A DNA stretch of 64,000 nucleotides from Zelopaecilomyces penicillatus (GCA_005765155.1 VCCP01000003.1:4278001-4342000); one strand, 5' to 3'; shown: positions 12,005 to 23,390, counted from the first letter of the stretch. Made by a program: numbers and translations. The notes: generated by a model not told the origin, from the sequence alone.

Positions 12005-12938
12005 CTATGCGACGAGAATGTGGTCTTCGAGAAAGGCTTCCACGTCTTCCATCTCATCCGGGCAGGTGGTGTGGCCCATTTGACTATTGCGACATTTTTG
12101 ATCAGCTTGAACAACCCTACACAAACCACCTTAAAGTAACAAGGTACTGAAGCAAGAACAATACTCACGAATATACTTCCCATGAAACATTGAAGCCCAT
12201 TGAGGACAGCGCATCGAAACTTTTTTTACCAACTGCAAGCGGTACCATACGGTCGTCAATGCCATGACCAATAAATATTGGCGTGTCACGGTTCAGATTC
12301 TCTTCTGGGACAAGATCCATGAATGTCTCAACCAGTGGTAGCCAAGAGGAGAGGAGGACAATTCCTCCAAGTTTGTGGAGGAACGTCAGACCAGCAAGAA
12401 TGGAGATGACACCTCCCTGTGAAAACCCACCAACAACGATCTTCTCCGGGAGAATACCATGATCAATTTCATGGTGAATGAGACTCTGAATATAGTCCCT
12501 ACTGGCCAATAGTCCGTCCACATCCTCTTGCGTGTTCAGTGCCTCGGGCGTCCCGTCATATACTTTCTGTAAGCCGTTAGAGTGTCGTCTTCAAGTTGGC
12601 AGGTTGCGTTTCGAACATACAATATCAAACCATGCCGACATTTCCTTGCTCGAATTCTAACTATGATATGAGCTTAATTGTCATCGAATAAAAACAACCA
12701 AAATTTCAAATGGATGCTAGCATTGGTACGCCAGAACTCATGGCAGTGTGGAGACACGTACCGCAGTAAATGGAATGGTGGGTGCGTTCGGCAACACAAA
12801 CTTGACATTATCAACCAAGCCATTCCGCCTCCATAACTCAATAGGCATGGCCCACATGAGGGCATTGTCACCCAATCCGTGAGCGAAGATAAAGGTAGAG
12901 CTATGCTCGCCTATGGGCTCGAAGATGACGGGCTCCAT
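12005..12938 (-). CDS. Acyl-protein thioesterase / phospholipase-carboxylesterase family hydrolase
   Basis: Four exons read on the minus strand: 12938..12762, 12656..12621, 12566..12169 and 12083..12005 (229 residues). Exon 2 is only 36 nt (NSSKEMSAWFDI). The alpha/beta-hydrolase shows FAHGLGDNALMW (oxyanion region), the nucleophile elbow GGFSQGGV, the acid in GHGIDDRMVP and the catalytic histidine in QMGHTTCP near the C-terminus, so the triad is complete. This is the APT1 family, which removes palmitate from cysteines of proteins such as Ras and G-alpha, or hydrolyses lysophospholipids. The start was placed at the first ATG (MEPVIFEP). No signal peptide is visible, so the enzyme is probably cytosolic. 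Residues differ from canonical APT1 (for example WYD is replaced by WFD), so substrate preference is open. Confidence 0.88.
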
Positions 12939-15658
12939 TTTCTCAATCAAGGCTATTGTGAATACTTTTTCTCAGTGGTGTCGTGCTTGGAAGCAATTCT
13001 TCAGGGTAAATAGCAGCAGCAAGTTCATTCGGTATGTTGGTTGAGAAAGCTGTATGAGAAAACAGCGAAACAGGCGTCCTCGTATATCAAACAGCGGACT
13101 GCGTGTGTTATGAGTAATTGAACCAGAACTAGCCTGGTTAGCCAGGCCAAGTAACGATGACATGCGCTCTTGGCACATTCTATTGTCTAGGATCGACAAC
13201 TTTGACTACCCGAAGAATGAAACCCTACATGCTCTAGCTTCTAATGCCTTCATCTACACATGGCCGGCATTGCAGATGATTCCCACCAGCCCTAGTGAAT
13301 CCGGTAGACGGGACCCATGTAGATGTCCTATAGTCACTATTACTAGGTATACCAGTAACAGTAAACCCACAAGAGTAACTGTGCTAGGACTGCCGAAACG
13401 ATGTTCAAAACTGATGAGAGGGGTGAGAAGTCTTGGCGCTGGTAGCAACGCAATTCGCAAGCGCACTGGCCAAGAGATGGACAAAAGCCGAGCGGGACAA
13501 GCCAACGGCCTGGGGGTGAATTTAACCATGCCATGGTGAATCTTGCCAGCTTATATCGCATGTATGTCAGACTTTACATCTCGTTATCTACTGTTATAAC
13601 AAGTAATGACCCAACAATTGAACTATATTCAACCACTACAGATCTGCCACCACCAACAACAGCAAGAAGAACAAACATATCCACACACTTTCTAAATTAC
13701 ATGGATTGCCAATACTCAGCAATACGTAGCCCTATGAACTTCAAGATCCCAACTTGCCACTGGCGTGGGGGTACAGCACCCGTATAATGCTGTCCCTATA
13801 TTACTAATACTTGGGCAAGAGTCAACGAGGCTCTCATCACATTTGTAGCATGCCCCATGATTACTGCTCTCCGATGGCATCCCATGTAAGTTACATGGAT
13901 TGAGGGCCTCGTCATCGTCGTCTGTTCAGCAGGTATTAAGTAGTATCCAGCGGGGGTTTCATAGTAGCGCGTGGAGATCCTTTATCCCGTTGGCGGCACC
14001 AGTGCACGATGAGATCTGTTTGTCGCTGGCTATCTATTCAGATAGTTCTTTATCATATTTGAACCGTAGGTTGCCCATCTAATCACCAGTTCGTTTGCTT
14101 TTTGACATATATCACTGGTTGAGAGAGACCGGACCCAACCTTTTCACGAAGTTTCATGCAACCATCGAATGGGGAATCTTGTCTCCTAACTTATGATTGT
14201 TGACTTGTTTATTGTTCATGAAACAATAATGATTTTCTTGGTATTTATTCTATATAACGCGATAGTCACGGAAGGCTTTCTTTGGGCATTTACCTTGGAC
14301 GTGATTGAAAGATCATGATTGTCTAGATCTCCGAGCATTCCGATAAACGCACCTGCTCTAGATGACCCTTATAATAAAAAGAATGGCTATCAAAGCAATG
14401 ATATGAATTGAACAAAACCAATACACGATGCATCACAGTAGCCATTAGTTCATTCGCTAATAACGATTCAACATTGGATAAACTCTATACTTTTTGCAAC
14501 TCAGTTCAATCCCAACTCCAATTGTCTTGTGTATTTCATGGATTCGTATGCAGTTCTAGATCTTGCCTTGCAAATACAGTGTTTCCCATATCGTCAGAAC
14601 ATGCTTCTTCGCCACGCTTGTCAACAGCCCAGATTCCGGGGTCTTCCATGGTGTCTAAGACAGTCCGTGTTCATCCCTATCGACTGAGTCTAATGAGGGC
14701 CTCAGCTTTCCTCCATGGCTAAGCAACTTTACTCTCAGTGACAAAATGCTCCTTCCATAACTCATCGACGTCCCATATCAGTGGACGTCTTGTTACCATT
14801 AGATCTTGGTCTATATTTCCTGTCTCCCATCTCTTCATCAATCAAATGATGCTGTCGTGTTCCTCACCTAGGCTTCAGGGCAGCGCTCCTAGAGGCAAGC
14901 AAAGCTCCTGGTAAGACTGACCAATATATCTTCACTCTGGCTAGCCATTGTGGTGGTTTTGCGGCTTTGAACGTACCATAAGGAAAGCAAATCTGGAAGC
15001 TACGCTCCGTGGAAGGCGCCGTGATTAATAGCATTACCTGCAAGGGGGGGTTCTGCCTTGACACCTAGAGTATTGGTCAAGTAAGCCAACACACACAAAG
15101 ACTGGCTTTGATATGACGCCTTAAACCTATGATCATTCATCTCACACATTCGCACAAACCTGGGGAAGCAGCGCACACATAATTAATCCGGTTGCTTAGT
15201 GAGGTTGGGGAAACGCAGTGCATTGTCTATTATACAGATACAGAACTTGACAACCATGTTTCAATAATCCATAACGGGACCAGCTTTGCTCGACTTAGAG
15301 CAAGGTTGTCTTGGTCGACATCGCGGCAGCAGTCCTGTCCAAATAAGCATTTTGCCCCAGTGGCCCAACAGTAAAGAAAAAGATGTATCTCCCCCCGCTC
15401 GCCACCAGGCAGTCCACGGTGAAAATCGCCCAACATTGTGAAATCCATCTTTGTATGCAGGTTGAGCATTCATGTCCATTACATTGCCTCATTCAAGCTG
15501 TACTTCCCAGAACTCCCCATAATGCAATGTGTTGCCGCTTGAGAGTTTTCCTTTGGATTGCATAAGATGCAGCTGATCTCCCAGAATTGTTGCCACTCTC
15601 AAGGCCCACCCTCCCCTATCTGTCCTTTTCCTTTCATATAACAGGAAACGCGGTTGAT
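12939..15658. other. 2.7 kb gene-free, AT-rich intergenic region
   Basis: This lies between the thioesterase start and the SSS1 3' end. No frame longer than about 125 codons occurs and none resembles a protein I know. The middle (about 13560-14480) is clearly AT-richer than the neighbours. It may be decayed repeat sequence, but I find no termini or coding relic to support that. Confidence 0.5.
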
Positions 15659-16007
15659 TTAAGCGGCGCCGACCAAAACGTTGTTGAGGGGAATGTGAAC
15701 TATCGCGAATAGTTAGTTTACGCCTGCACCCTCTGAGATCAATTGGCTAAAGCCGCAATGGTTGACATACTCAGCTTGACGATGAAGCCAACAGCTCCCA
15801 TGACACCGAAACCAACACCAACAGCCTGGCACAGCTTGATGAACTCCTCACGATCGGCTGCAGAAAGCATCTATTGTTAGCTTATATCGCACATTGAGTA
15901 AGGGCATCGTGTATAGACATACGCTTCTGGCAGCGGTTGATGAACTGAAGACCATCCTTGACGAACTCCCGGGGGACGTCGAGAATTTCCTCAACCTGGT
16001 CGGCCAT
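15659..16007 (-). CDS. SSS1: Sec61 gamma subunit (protein translocase SSS1)
   Basis: Three exons on the minus strand, 16007..15923, 15857..15771 and 15699..15659, encode 70 residues. The reconstructed protein starts MADQVEEILDVPREFVKDG, passes through FINRCQKPDREEF and the single membrane anchor, and ends IHIPLNNVLVGAA. These are hallmark sequences of the Sec61 gamma/SecE family. It is the small tail-anchored subunit that clamps the Sec61 channel for ER protein translocation. All three junctions have GTATGT donors and AG acceptors, and only this splicing keeps the frame. The length matches fungal Sss1 (about 70-80). Confidence 0.95.
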
Positions 16008-16931
16008 TGTGGAATTAAAGTGTGTGTGTTGTTGAAGCGCGCAGCTTTTCTGTTCCGGCAATATTAGAGAGTGATGAATACCCGTTAAGTTGGCGGGCAG
16101 GTCGGGATTTGGGAATGGCCGTTAGGATGTGTTTGAATCGTGACAAGAGATGGGGGATGGGGGATGGGCGCAGGGTTGTCTATCAAAGGGAGCTCCGTAC
16201 TACTGAGATGCCACCTCGCCTCAAAATTGTGGAGTTACATCAGCCTCAGTCATTTAGCCGGTGTTTTGCCATGAGGCGGGCCAACATGCTTGTATGAGAC
16301 AACACCACTACCGAAAGGCCACCACTTCCTTGCAATTAGAAGATGATAGATTATGAGATCTGTTCGGTTCCTTTTATCAGCCGAAACTCTCATTTTCATT
16401 GGCAATCAAATTCCTTAGCATTATTACACTCAATTCCTCATTTTTCTGGCTTTTGATGACGTGTAGGGATGAAAAAAACTCACACCAAAATGTGCAAAAC
16501 TAGAGTAACATGAGCTTTGTGTTAGGCAATAAGCCCAAGTTCATCTTTAGGTATTTCATGGGACCAACGCATATGCGTGGGCTGGGGCTATACACTTCCA
16601 ACCGAACCGACGATGCCACCAATTCGCTGTAAGACATGGTTATTCGACAAACTTACAAGCATTATGTTACATGATTGGGAATAACAAAACAACACTTGAC
16701 ATGCAGGGTAGCAGCGTGAGTTATCTTAATGCACTCTTACGCCTCGAAAGTGATAGAGCACCAACATAGCACATCAGGCTCACGCTATACACAGAATCAA
16801 AAGTCAATGATATGTCATAAAAGTTCAAACAGCCAAAGTAGTTCAACTCCATAAGTGCCCAACCTAAAATGTCCCATTTATCAAAACTCCTTCGCAATGC
16901 CAATTGTTAACCCATATAAAACGAATCCTCC
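16008..16931. other. Intergenic between SSS1 and LRR gene
   Basis: This 0.9 kb contains the SSS1 promoter and the LRR gene 3' region. I see no gene or repeat. Confidence 0.55.
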
Positions 16932-18545
16932 TCATTCAGCCAACTCCACAGAACCCAATTCACGTTTGCTGCGAAACCCTCCTGGCACAGCCCAAGCTTT
17001 CTCCAGACTTGGCACCACTGGTCCGCAATGCCAGGAACAGCCGCGATGAAGGAAAGGCACTGCCATCTCACCATCCACCTTGCTCAGAGGCTTCATGGAA
17101 ATGGTCCACTCCCCTGTACGAGGAGTATTGAGTGCCACTTCGCAAGTCCTGATCTCCCGCCATTCTACCCACTGCATTGTTGGCACCACGACCAACTTTC
17201 TGCACCGAGAGCATACCAAGCCACCTGTTTCCTTCTGTTCAATTGCATGATGTATGAGTTGCCGGAGATGTGACAGGTCTTCTGGTATGTACGACTCTAG
17301 ATCAAGCAACTGGCTGCTATGATAGCATGCTCTTAGTGCTGCCTCAACAAGGCTTGGTACAGCACTTGGCTTCCGACAAGGCCATTGATAACTAGAGCCA
17401 TGCTTGGTGCTTGATGGTAGCGAGGAGTCAACATCCGTGTCTGGCAATTCCACAGGCAGCGGATCAATAGATCCCTTCAAGGGCAATCGGAAGTCCGAAA
17501 CGGCCCGTCGATTAGAATTAGTGATCTGCAGTGGCGACCGACCCAAATGTTGCGTCAACATATAAGGTATGATTTCATCCCCTCGAGGTATGGTGTAGAC
17601 GTATTCCGTTAGAGGTGCATCGCCTCTAGACCCCTCAGAGCCGTCATCTCGAAGATACCCAAACGAGTGTTGTGGTTGGAAAAATGGGTTTGGATGCAAG
17701 ACCAAGTCTCGCAGCATTCCAGCTGGCTGTAGAAGGTCGTTAAACTCCGCCGGGAGGTATCGCAATCGATTTTGAGATACATTCAGTTGCTTCAGATTGC
17801 GGAGCTTGGAAATAGACGGAGGAAGCTCTGTAAGCTGGTTCCCACGAAGACTTAGGACGGTCAAATGAGATAAGTCGAAAAGTGCCCCAGGAAGACTCGT
17901 CAGATGATTTAATGCAAGGAAAATCTTCAACTCGGGGTCCCTTTGCTCAAACGCAACATCCTTGGCCACAACTGGAATGCAAGAAAACTGAGAGAGTCGA
18001 CTGATCGTATCACTAGAGATTTCTTCCAATCCCATCGACCAGAGATCAATATTCTCATTGCCTTGTTCAAGGCATTCCTGAATTTTCCCCTGAGCTAATA
18101 TCTCCTCACTAGAGATCTTTGGAGGATGCCGCTTTTCTAACTGAGGCAGTTTTGCGCGGACCGGTATTTCTAGTTCATCCAGCATACTATCGCAATCTGT
18201 ACCATCGCTGCCTAAATAAACGCCACTATCGAACTGCCTTTTCAGTGTGCGCTTCGGCTTGGGCAAAACCCTAGGAGGCCCATCACTGAAAGTTGAGTCC
18301 GATGACGTTGGGTGCTGTTGAAACCATGTCCCGACATAGCGCTTTTTTCGGCGGCCTTCCACGTAATTGTCAAGACCCGGATCGTCATCGCTTGAGAATA
18401 CAGCTGGATCACTCGAGTCAAGGGGGAGTGGTGAGTTCCCTTGCCGTTGGTTCCGAACGCGCTTCCGAGGATTATTGGAGAAGCTCTGAGACCGCTCGTC
18501 CCACGAGAGCGGGGGGAGTTGTGGTAGCGATGGTTCTTCGGCCAT
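16932..18545 (-). CDS. Leucine-rich repeat protein with C-terminal Cys pairs
   Basis: A single exon encodes 537 residues from the first ATG at 18545 (MAEEPSLPQ). The N-terminal 150 residues are disordered and basic, with an NLS-like KRVRNQRQ and GRRKKRYVG. Three to four LRRs follow at about 205-290, including LTSLPGALFDLSHLTVLSLRG, shortened here to key residues L-x-x-L-P and L-x-x-L-x-L-x-x-N. A Pro/Ser-rich linker precedes a C-terminal part with CSRCRKLVV and SWHCGPV, which could form a zinc site. Leucine spacing is of the 'typical short' Shoc2/Sds22-like type. I recognise the architecture as a conserved fungal LRR protein of unknown role. Nuclear location is inferred from the basic N-terminus. 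Confidence 0.75.
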   Translation of the reverse strand: MAEEPSLPQLPPLSWDERSQSFSNNPRKRVRNQRQGNSPLPLDSSDPAVFSSDDDPGLDNYVEGRRKKRYVGTWFQQHPTSSDSTFSDGPPRVLPKPKRTLKRQFDSGVYLGSDGTDCDSMLDELEIPVRAKLPQLEKRHPPKISSEEILAQGKIQECLEQGNENIDLWSMGLEEISSDTISRLSQFSCIPVVAKDVAFEQRDPELKIFLALNHLTSLPGALFDLSHLTVLSLRGNQLTELPPSISKLRNLKQLNVSQNRLRYLPAEFNDLLQPAGMLRDLVLHPNPFFQPQHSFGYLRDDGSEGSRGDAPLTEYVYTIPRGDEIIPYMLTQHLGRSPLQITNSNRRAVSDFRLPLKGSIDPLPVELPDTDVDSSLPSSTKHGSSYQWPCRKPSAVPSLVEAALRACYHSSQLLDLESYIPEDLSHLRQLIHHAIEQKETGGLVCSRCRKLVVVPTMQWVEWREIRTCEVALNTPRTGEWTISMKPLSKVDGEMAVPFLHRGCSWHCGPVVPSLEKAWAVPGGFRSKRELGSVELAE

Positions 18546-18763
18546 TTGCGGCAAAAATAAGGGATGGAGAAGAAGCAAAAGGTCACTAGGATGAAGCAAA
18601 GGACTCAGAGGATTGGAACATTGAGTAATTAAAGGTCTTTCTTAAAGGGCGCGAATGTATGGAGGCTGACGAGACGCGCCGCTTAGTACGGGACGCGAGT
18701 GACGACGTAAATAGCAGGGGTCTGACTGAGCTGCGCTGCCCCGCGACACGCAAAGTCCCTGAG

Positions 18764-19077
18764 CCCCCCCCCCCCTTCACCCCCTCAATTAAACAGAACA
18801 GCCAGGCCATCATAGAACATACGGCCCATCAATTAGAGAGGCCGCGATTAAAGAGGCCACGACTGAAGAGACCGCGGTACACACAATCAATTAATTTGCA
18901 AAATCGCCTACACAACGGCCTTATGAATTGACTGTGCACGCCGGTCTGTGCCGTGGTGATCTGCGCCGCGGCCTCTTCAATTGATGGGCCGTGTGTGCTG
19001 TAGTGGCCTGGCTGTTCAATGTTCAATTGCTACTACTACTTACAGTAGCCTATTCAATTGGGGGGGGGGGGGGGGGG
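18764..19077. mobile_element. Palindromic MITE-like element with C12/G18 ends
   Basis: This 314 bp segment starts with a run of 12 C (18764-18775) and ends with a run of 18 G (19060-19077). Internal arms at 18797-18846 and 18967-19016 are inverted copies, 43 of 50 bases identical. Six of the seven differences are C/T or G/A transitions. The arms share AACAGCCAGGCCA and GGCCCATCAATT. Between them lie three tandem 15-bp units (18838-18882, core GAGGCCRCG) and a central spacer. There is no coding capacity. This fits a non-autonomous inverted-repeat element mutated by RIP-like changes. A target-site duplication is not clear because the ends are homopolymers. Confidence 0.65.
18838..18882. repeat. 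Three tandem 15-bp units inside the MITE-like element
   Basis: Units at 18838-18852, 18853-18867 and 18868-18882 begin GAGGCCGCG, GAGGCCACG and GAGACCGCG. The left inverted arm overlaps the first unit. Confidence 0.75.
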
Positions 19078-20024
19078 ATAGTAAGATTGGGCAGACACGT
19101 GACCCTTGTGTGCGAATAGCAATACTAATCCTTAATACTAAACCTGTATCAATCAAGCCTTTAACTCTCTTAGAATAATTAATGGTATTTAGCGGAACAA
19201 AGATATCACTACCCAAGGCTCTATTATATAGCCATCAATATACTCTTGATCCCTCTATCATCAGCAGAGCCAGAACAAATGTTTTCAGGTACTCATCATA
19301 TATAATTATAGGAATAGGCTTCAGATAATAACATATATCATAGGAGAACTTGAGTGTATCGGTAATTGATTGAGGAACAGATATATTGACCTTATGCATA
19401 TAATCACGTCGATTGAAGATATAAGTGAAATCGAGGTCGAGCTAGATTTGGACTCTGACGAGATAGGACAATGCTTAATATTGCGATGAATCAACATTTC
19501 AAGACCCCACACCATTTCGGATCACCGATTTAATATTATATGCATACAACACATTATACAACAAGCATACTACCATAATACAACACGTAGTTGTATTATA
19601 AGGCTCATACTACAGTTATACAATTTTGCCCATGTATATCTAAGCCTGCCATACATGATAATGTCCCTTTCGTGAAAGCCAGAAAATCCATGGAACTTGG
19701 GCCGAGGTACATGCAGCAATGTACTGTGGGCCAAGAACTGGCGCAGCTAAACGAATTTGGCATGCTCGTCGTGATTTTTGGGGGTTTTGCAACTGTGACC
19801 CCTATAGCCTGCCACAATCCACTATCACCACACTGCTTACTTCATGAGGGAGGACACTCGTTCGGGAGACCGAAAAAGCACACCAAGCCAGGCGCGAAGC
19901 ATATAAGACGAAACTGGAATGAAACGCCGTTAGATCACCATGCAAGTGCATCCAGGATAAAAATATGTGAACTGAAGGCTAATCTATGCGAGCTCATCTG
20001 GGATAGGGCCAGTCCCTACAGATT
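19078..20024. other. AT-rich segment between MITE-like element and terpene cyclase
   Basis: From the G-run to about 19620 the base composition drops sharply in GC. Stops are frequent in all frames. It looks like decayed repeat DNA. Part of the minus strand resembles an aspartic-protease fragment (separate entry). From about 19660 the composition returns to normal and leads into the terpene cyclase 3' end. Confidence 0.5.
19093..19226 (-). pseudogene. Possible relic of a retrotransposon aspartic protease
   Basis: On the minus strand a short frame of about 43 codons, bounded upstream by a TGA, reads GSDIFVPLNTINYSKRVKG followed by LIDTGLVLRIS. The LIDTG triad preceded by a beta-strand-like stretch resembles the protease of Ty3/gypsy-type Pol polyproteins. 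No reverse transcriptase or LTR is visible nearby. The surrounding DNA is AT-rich, as expected for an old RIP-mutated copy. The match rests on a few residues and may be chance. Confidence 0.25.
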
Positions 20025-21177
20025 TCATTTTAGCCTCAGCGCGGACTCCAGCTGAGTATATCTGACCGTTTCCTTGCTCCATTGCTCATTCCCACCCATC
20101 ACATACTTCAACTCTCGCATATACCTTTTCATATCATCAGTACAATCTGGATGAGCAAACAACAAGTCTTTTTGCATCTCATCCTGCCGCAGCTCCAGTT
20201 CTCTCACGAACTGCCAGAGCACCCTTTTCGCACTCTCAGCACCAATGCCAGTGTCATCCATAATAATCTTCATCGAGGAGCATAACATGGCACCCTCCGA
20301 GTGCAACTCTTTAGAAGCCTTGACCTCCTTTGCCCAGCTGAATATATCGTTCACTACTGTAACATGCTTGGCGCAAGTCTTCTCTAGGGGAAGCAGCAGG
20401 GCGTGCTCCTCGGAAGTAAAGTGCAGTTCCATGCAATATTTCATTAGACCTGAAATAAGACTATAAATATGTCAGCATGCCACCTGCAATTGATGTCACT
20501 CCACATGGACTTCCTGTTTCTCACGTTAAACCAATGTCTCTGTATCTGTACTCCAAGTAGGGCCCCAACCGATCAAAGTGTTTCCTAGCATCTTCCGTCT
20601 GTGATCGCAAGAAATCAAAGGTGGGCTCCAGGCACTCATCGGCAAGGACCTTATCAAGGGCGCGCATCTCTTCAAATAAGTCATATAGAATCCACTCAAT
20701 GGGGTCACCACCTGCGTATCGCTCGTTAGTCGGTTATCCGCAATAGAGTATTACGCGGGGGACTTGCGATTCGGGAGCACCACCCCTCTGCAGATTGGCA
20801 TTAGTCTCCCATTATATGCAGTACCCTCTTCAAAGGACATCGCTTCCAGAAGATCTAGATATATTAGCACTCGCGGAACGGGTGGACATGGTCAGGATCG
20901 ATTGCTCACCGTCAATGAGAAATACAGCAGTGATTAGCTTGCAAGCGTGACGGAGCCTATTCTCCGCTGCATGGGGACAGTTGTATGAGGTCGCTAATGT
21001 GTAGTCCTCGCGCACAAATTTCACTTTTGCTTTATCTGATGGGAAGGGCCAATGTTCCAGGAAGAAGCTACTGACGTCATGAGAGATATGTTTTGTGTTT
21101 GGATGCATCATAGTCGTGTAGCTTGATGGAGGTGCGTTGCCCCAATGCTGCGTTGGCTCAGACTGAGAGACAGTCAT
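20025..21177 (-). CDS. Class I terpene cyclase (sesquiterpene synthase type), probably frameshifted
   Basis: Exons on the minus strand are 21177..20910, 20854..about 20755, 20711..20525 and 20460..20025 (about 330 residues). Exon 1 ends inside the aspartate-rich motif, which splicing restores as LIDDLLEAMSFEEG (D-D-x-x-E). The second metal motif NDIFSWAKE (N-D-x-x-S-x-x-K-E) and a terminal ETVRYTQ (RY pair) are intact. These are the catalytic signatures of fungal ionisation-type cyclases acting on farnesyl diphosphate or a related substrate. The exon 2/3 junction does not fit. The good intron (donor GTAATA, branch CTAAC) is out of frame by one base, next to a run of five C/G at 20757-20761. 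The only in-phase alternative uses a weak GTACTG donor and would delete about 23 residues of conserved region. No P450 or other tailoring gene is adjacent. The product is unknown. Confidence 0.82.
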
Positions 21178-23390
21178 TGTAGTAAGGAATCGGAATCCAG
21201 ACTGTATGCCTGACAGGATTCGTAGAGTTTAAAGGTAGAAATAAAGAATGAGGGTTGTGATTCTCCATCACGATGAGGGAGGAAGGCCCTTCCTTTTATA
21301 GATGTGCAGGTAGATCTACGACAGAACGGCCCCCAACTCAGGTTCGATTCGGGAACCAGCGGTTTAGATCTAAGAAACCAATGAATCCGCTCTACCTTAC
21401 AATGGAAGTTAGTCCACCCATACGAGTAGGCAATCCGGGTATCCATTGTTGGATATACATCAAGAACTTCCGCACGTAAGGCTTATGTTATACGGGCTAC
21501 TTACTGCGTAAGCTGATGTACTGTAACGTACAATAACTTCACAATCCAAAAGAGGCAGGACTGGAGACATCTAAGAGCAGATTCTGTCACGAAAAAGGAG
21601 CGGCAACTTATGGTCACCTAGGCAGTGCCATGCTCTACAGCTCTTCACCGTGGGTCTAGACGTATTTGGCCCGCCAGGGGTAGATGATACTGTAGTTTGA
21701 GACTGCAATGGGAATATTGACTTGGAAAACCTTTGTGAGGTACGAATCCTGCAGCCACGAACTGCTCTGCCATGAATTACACCGAGACAATGAATCTGAA
21801 GAGGGATAAATATCGACCTTGGTCAGTATGGAAAGCAATATTAAACATTACGAGAAGTACCGAGATGTTGCGATGGCAGGCTCTCGCAATCAACCTTATA
21901 ACAGCCCTCAAATTGTGCAAGTTTGCACTACCGCAATCGTTCAAAGCCAAACGCAAATCCAGCAGTTGCGACTGTACGCAGAATCTCAACGACCATTGGC
22001 AGAATCGCACAAACAAGAGGCGGACTCGCTTTGCTCGGGATTGTAGCAGCTATGCAGTGCTATTTTTACGTTCAAAGAGAGGGGGATGGAGAAAATAGTA
22101 GAAGCGCCATTCTCCAAGAGCTCATTGATACGCAGCGAGGTATTATTCGAGACTATAGGAGAGGGCGTCAGGATCACATATCCAACGATCTACAAGGGCC
22201 GATGAATTTTGGGGTCAAACCTGCCTCAACAATTCACCCTTGTTCCTGTCACTCCAGATAACCCTGTTGAGACTTGTGGAGACGATCCAGGACGTTTACA
22301 CATGGGCCAAATGGGGTATTACATAGTAGTTGTAGCCTGGAATATTCTGTACAGAAACAAACGCAGCCGAAAGGCGCTTCCAATTTTGTATTAGGCGTCA
22401 CTGTCTGACAAGAGAGGCGCAGGCCCTCCCGGATGACACGGCCCGTTCCCGTTAGATTTGCAAATCCTTGTACTGTAGCTTGAACTCAACAGCCTGGTTT
22501 ATCTGGTCTCGAAGACAACCTATTAACTATTAGTGACTCAAAATGCCAACATGTCTTCTTTTGTTTTTGCCTGGTTGTTCTGTTTTTGGTTTCTGAGCCG
22601 CGTCTTTAATTGCGTGCCATCGTCTCGCCGGTTTTGCAGAGGCTGTGAGGTCGAGTCAAGAAACACGCCGGGTACTCGGCATTACCATGTGGAAGAAGCT
22701 TCGTTGGTCTAGGCCCAGTCGCCGAGGCTAATATGGCCCTGATCGAGATGATATATTTGGAAATTGGTCTAACCTTGGTATGCGATTTGGTTTTGATCGA
22801 CTACTACCTGCGACCTCGGATGATTTGACTGTCCAGTCACTAGGCGGTACAACTGCGGCTGCAAACAGACATTCCGAAGTCCTTTATGCAAGGAAAGCTC
22901 AAGCTCCAATAAAGCAGCAAATGCACCACTTGACGGCGAGCCGGCTCAAGCAGGAGATTGAACGGGTGGTGCGGGAGAACGGAGGCTCACCTAGCTTACC
23001 TGGTATCGCGCGATTGGCCGGAGCCCGGAGCTAAACGTGTACATATCTTCCTTCAGGTCCCCGCGTTCCTTTTACGGCCTGCATAAAACAAGCACCAGCC
23101 ATCGCGGGGCTGTCCGCGGTTGCGCAGGCAGAGCATGTATTGCTGCAGCCTGCCACTGCCTGTCTATTGTTGGAAGAAACACTGGTGCAGCGCTTCATGA
23201 AATTAGGCAGCTTTGTATGGATAAGAACCGCCTCTGCGCATTTTTTTTTTTTTTGAATGGCCCTAGATAGGCGGATTGATGATGTCTGAGAATGCATAGG
23301 ACTGTAGTTCTCATTGACCATGTCGATGAGCCAGTTTTGGCCAGCATCGCAGGTGACTCCCAAGTTCCTCCATACACTTAGAAGCGTTTC
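21178..23390. other. 2.2 kb intergenic with unassigned short frames
   Basis: This region lies upstream of the terpene cyclase, before the PLP2 3' end. ATG-started frames of 75-112 codons exist at 21819-22046, 21923-22261 (frame 2) and 22780-23034. None resembles a known domain and they cannot be joined convincingly. A T14 run lies at 23241-23254. They may be remnants of lost genes in an accessory island, which is unproven. Confidence 0.45.

Noticed and set aside
19591..20055. A 154-codon plus-strand open stretch overlapping the terpene cyclase 3' end
   Set aside because: It is antisense to a real exon, opens without an ATG and has no domain-like composition.
21330..21370. B-box-like GGTTCGATTC, first considered as a tRNA
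   Set aside because: No matching A box, acceptor stem or cloverleaf could be formed around it.
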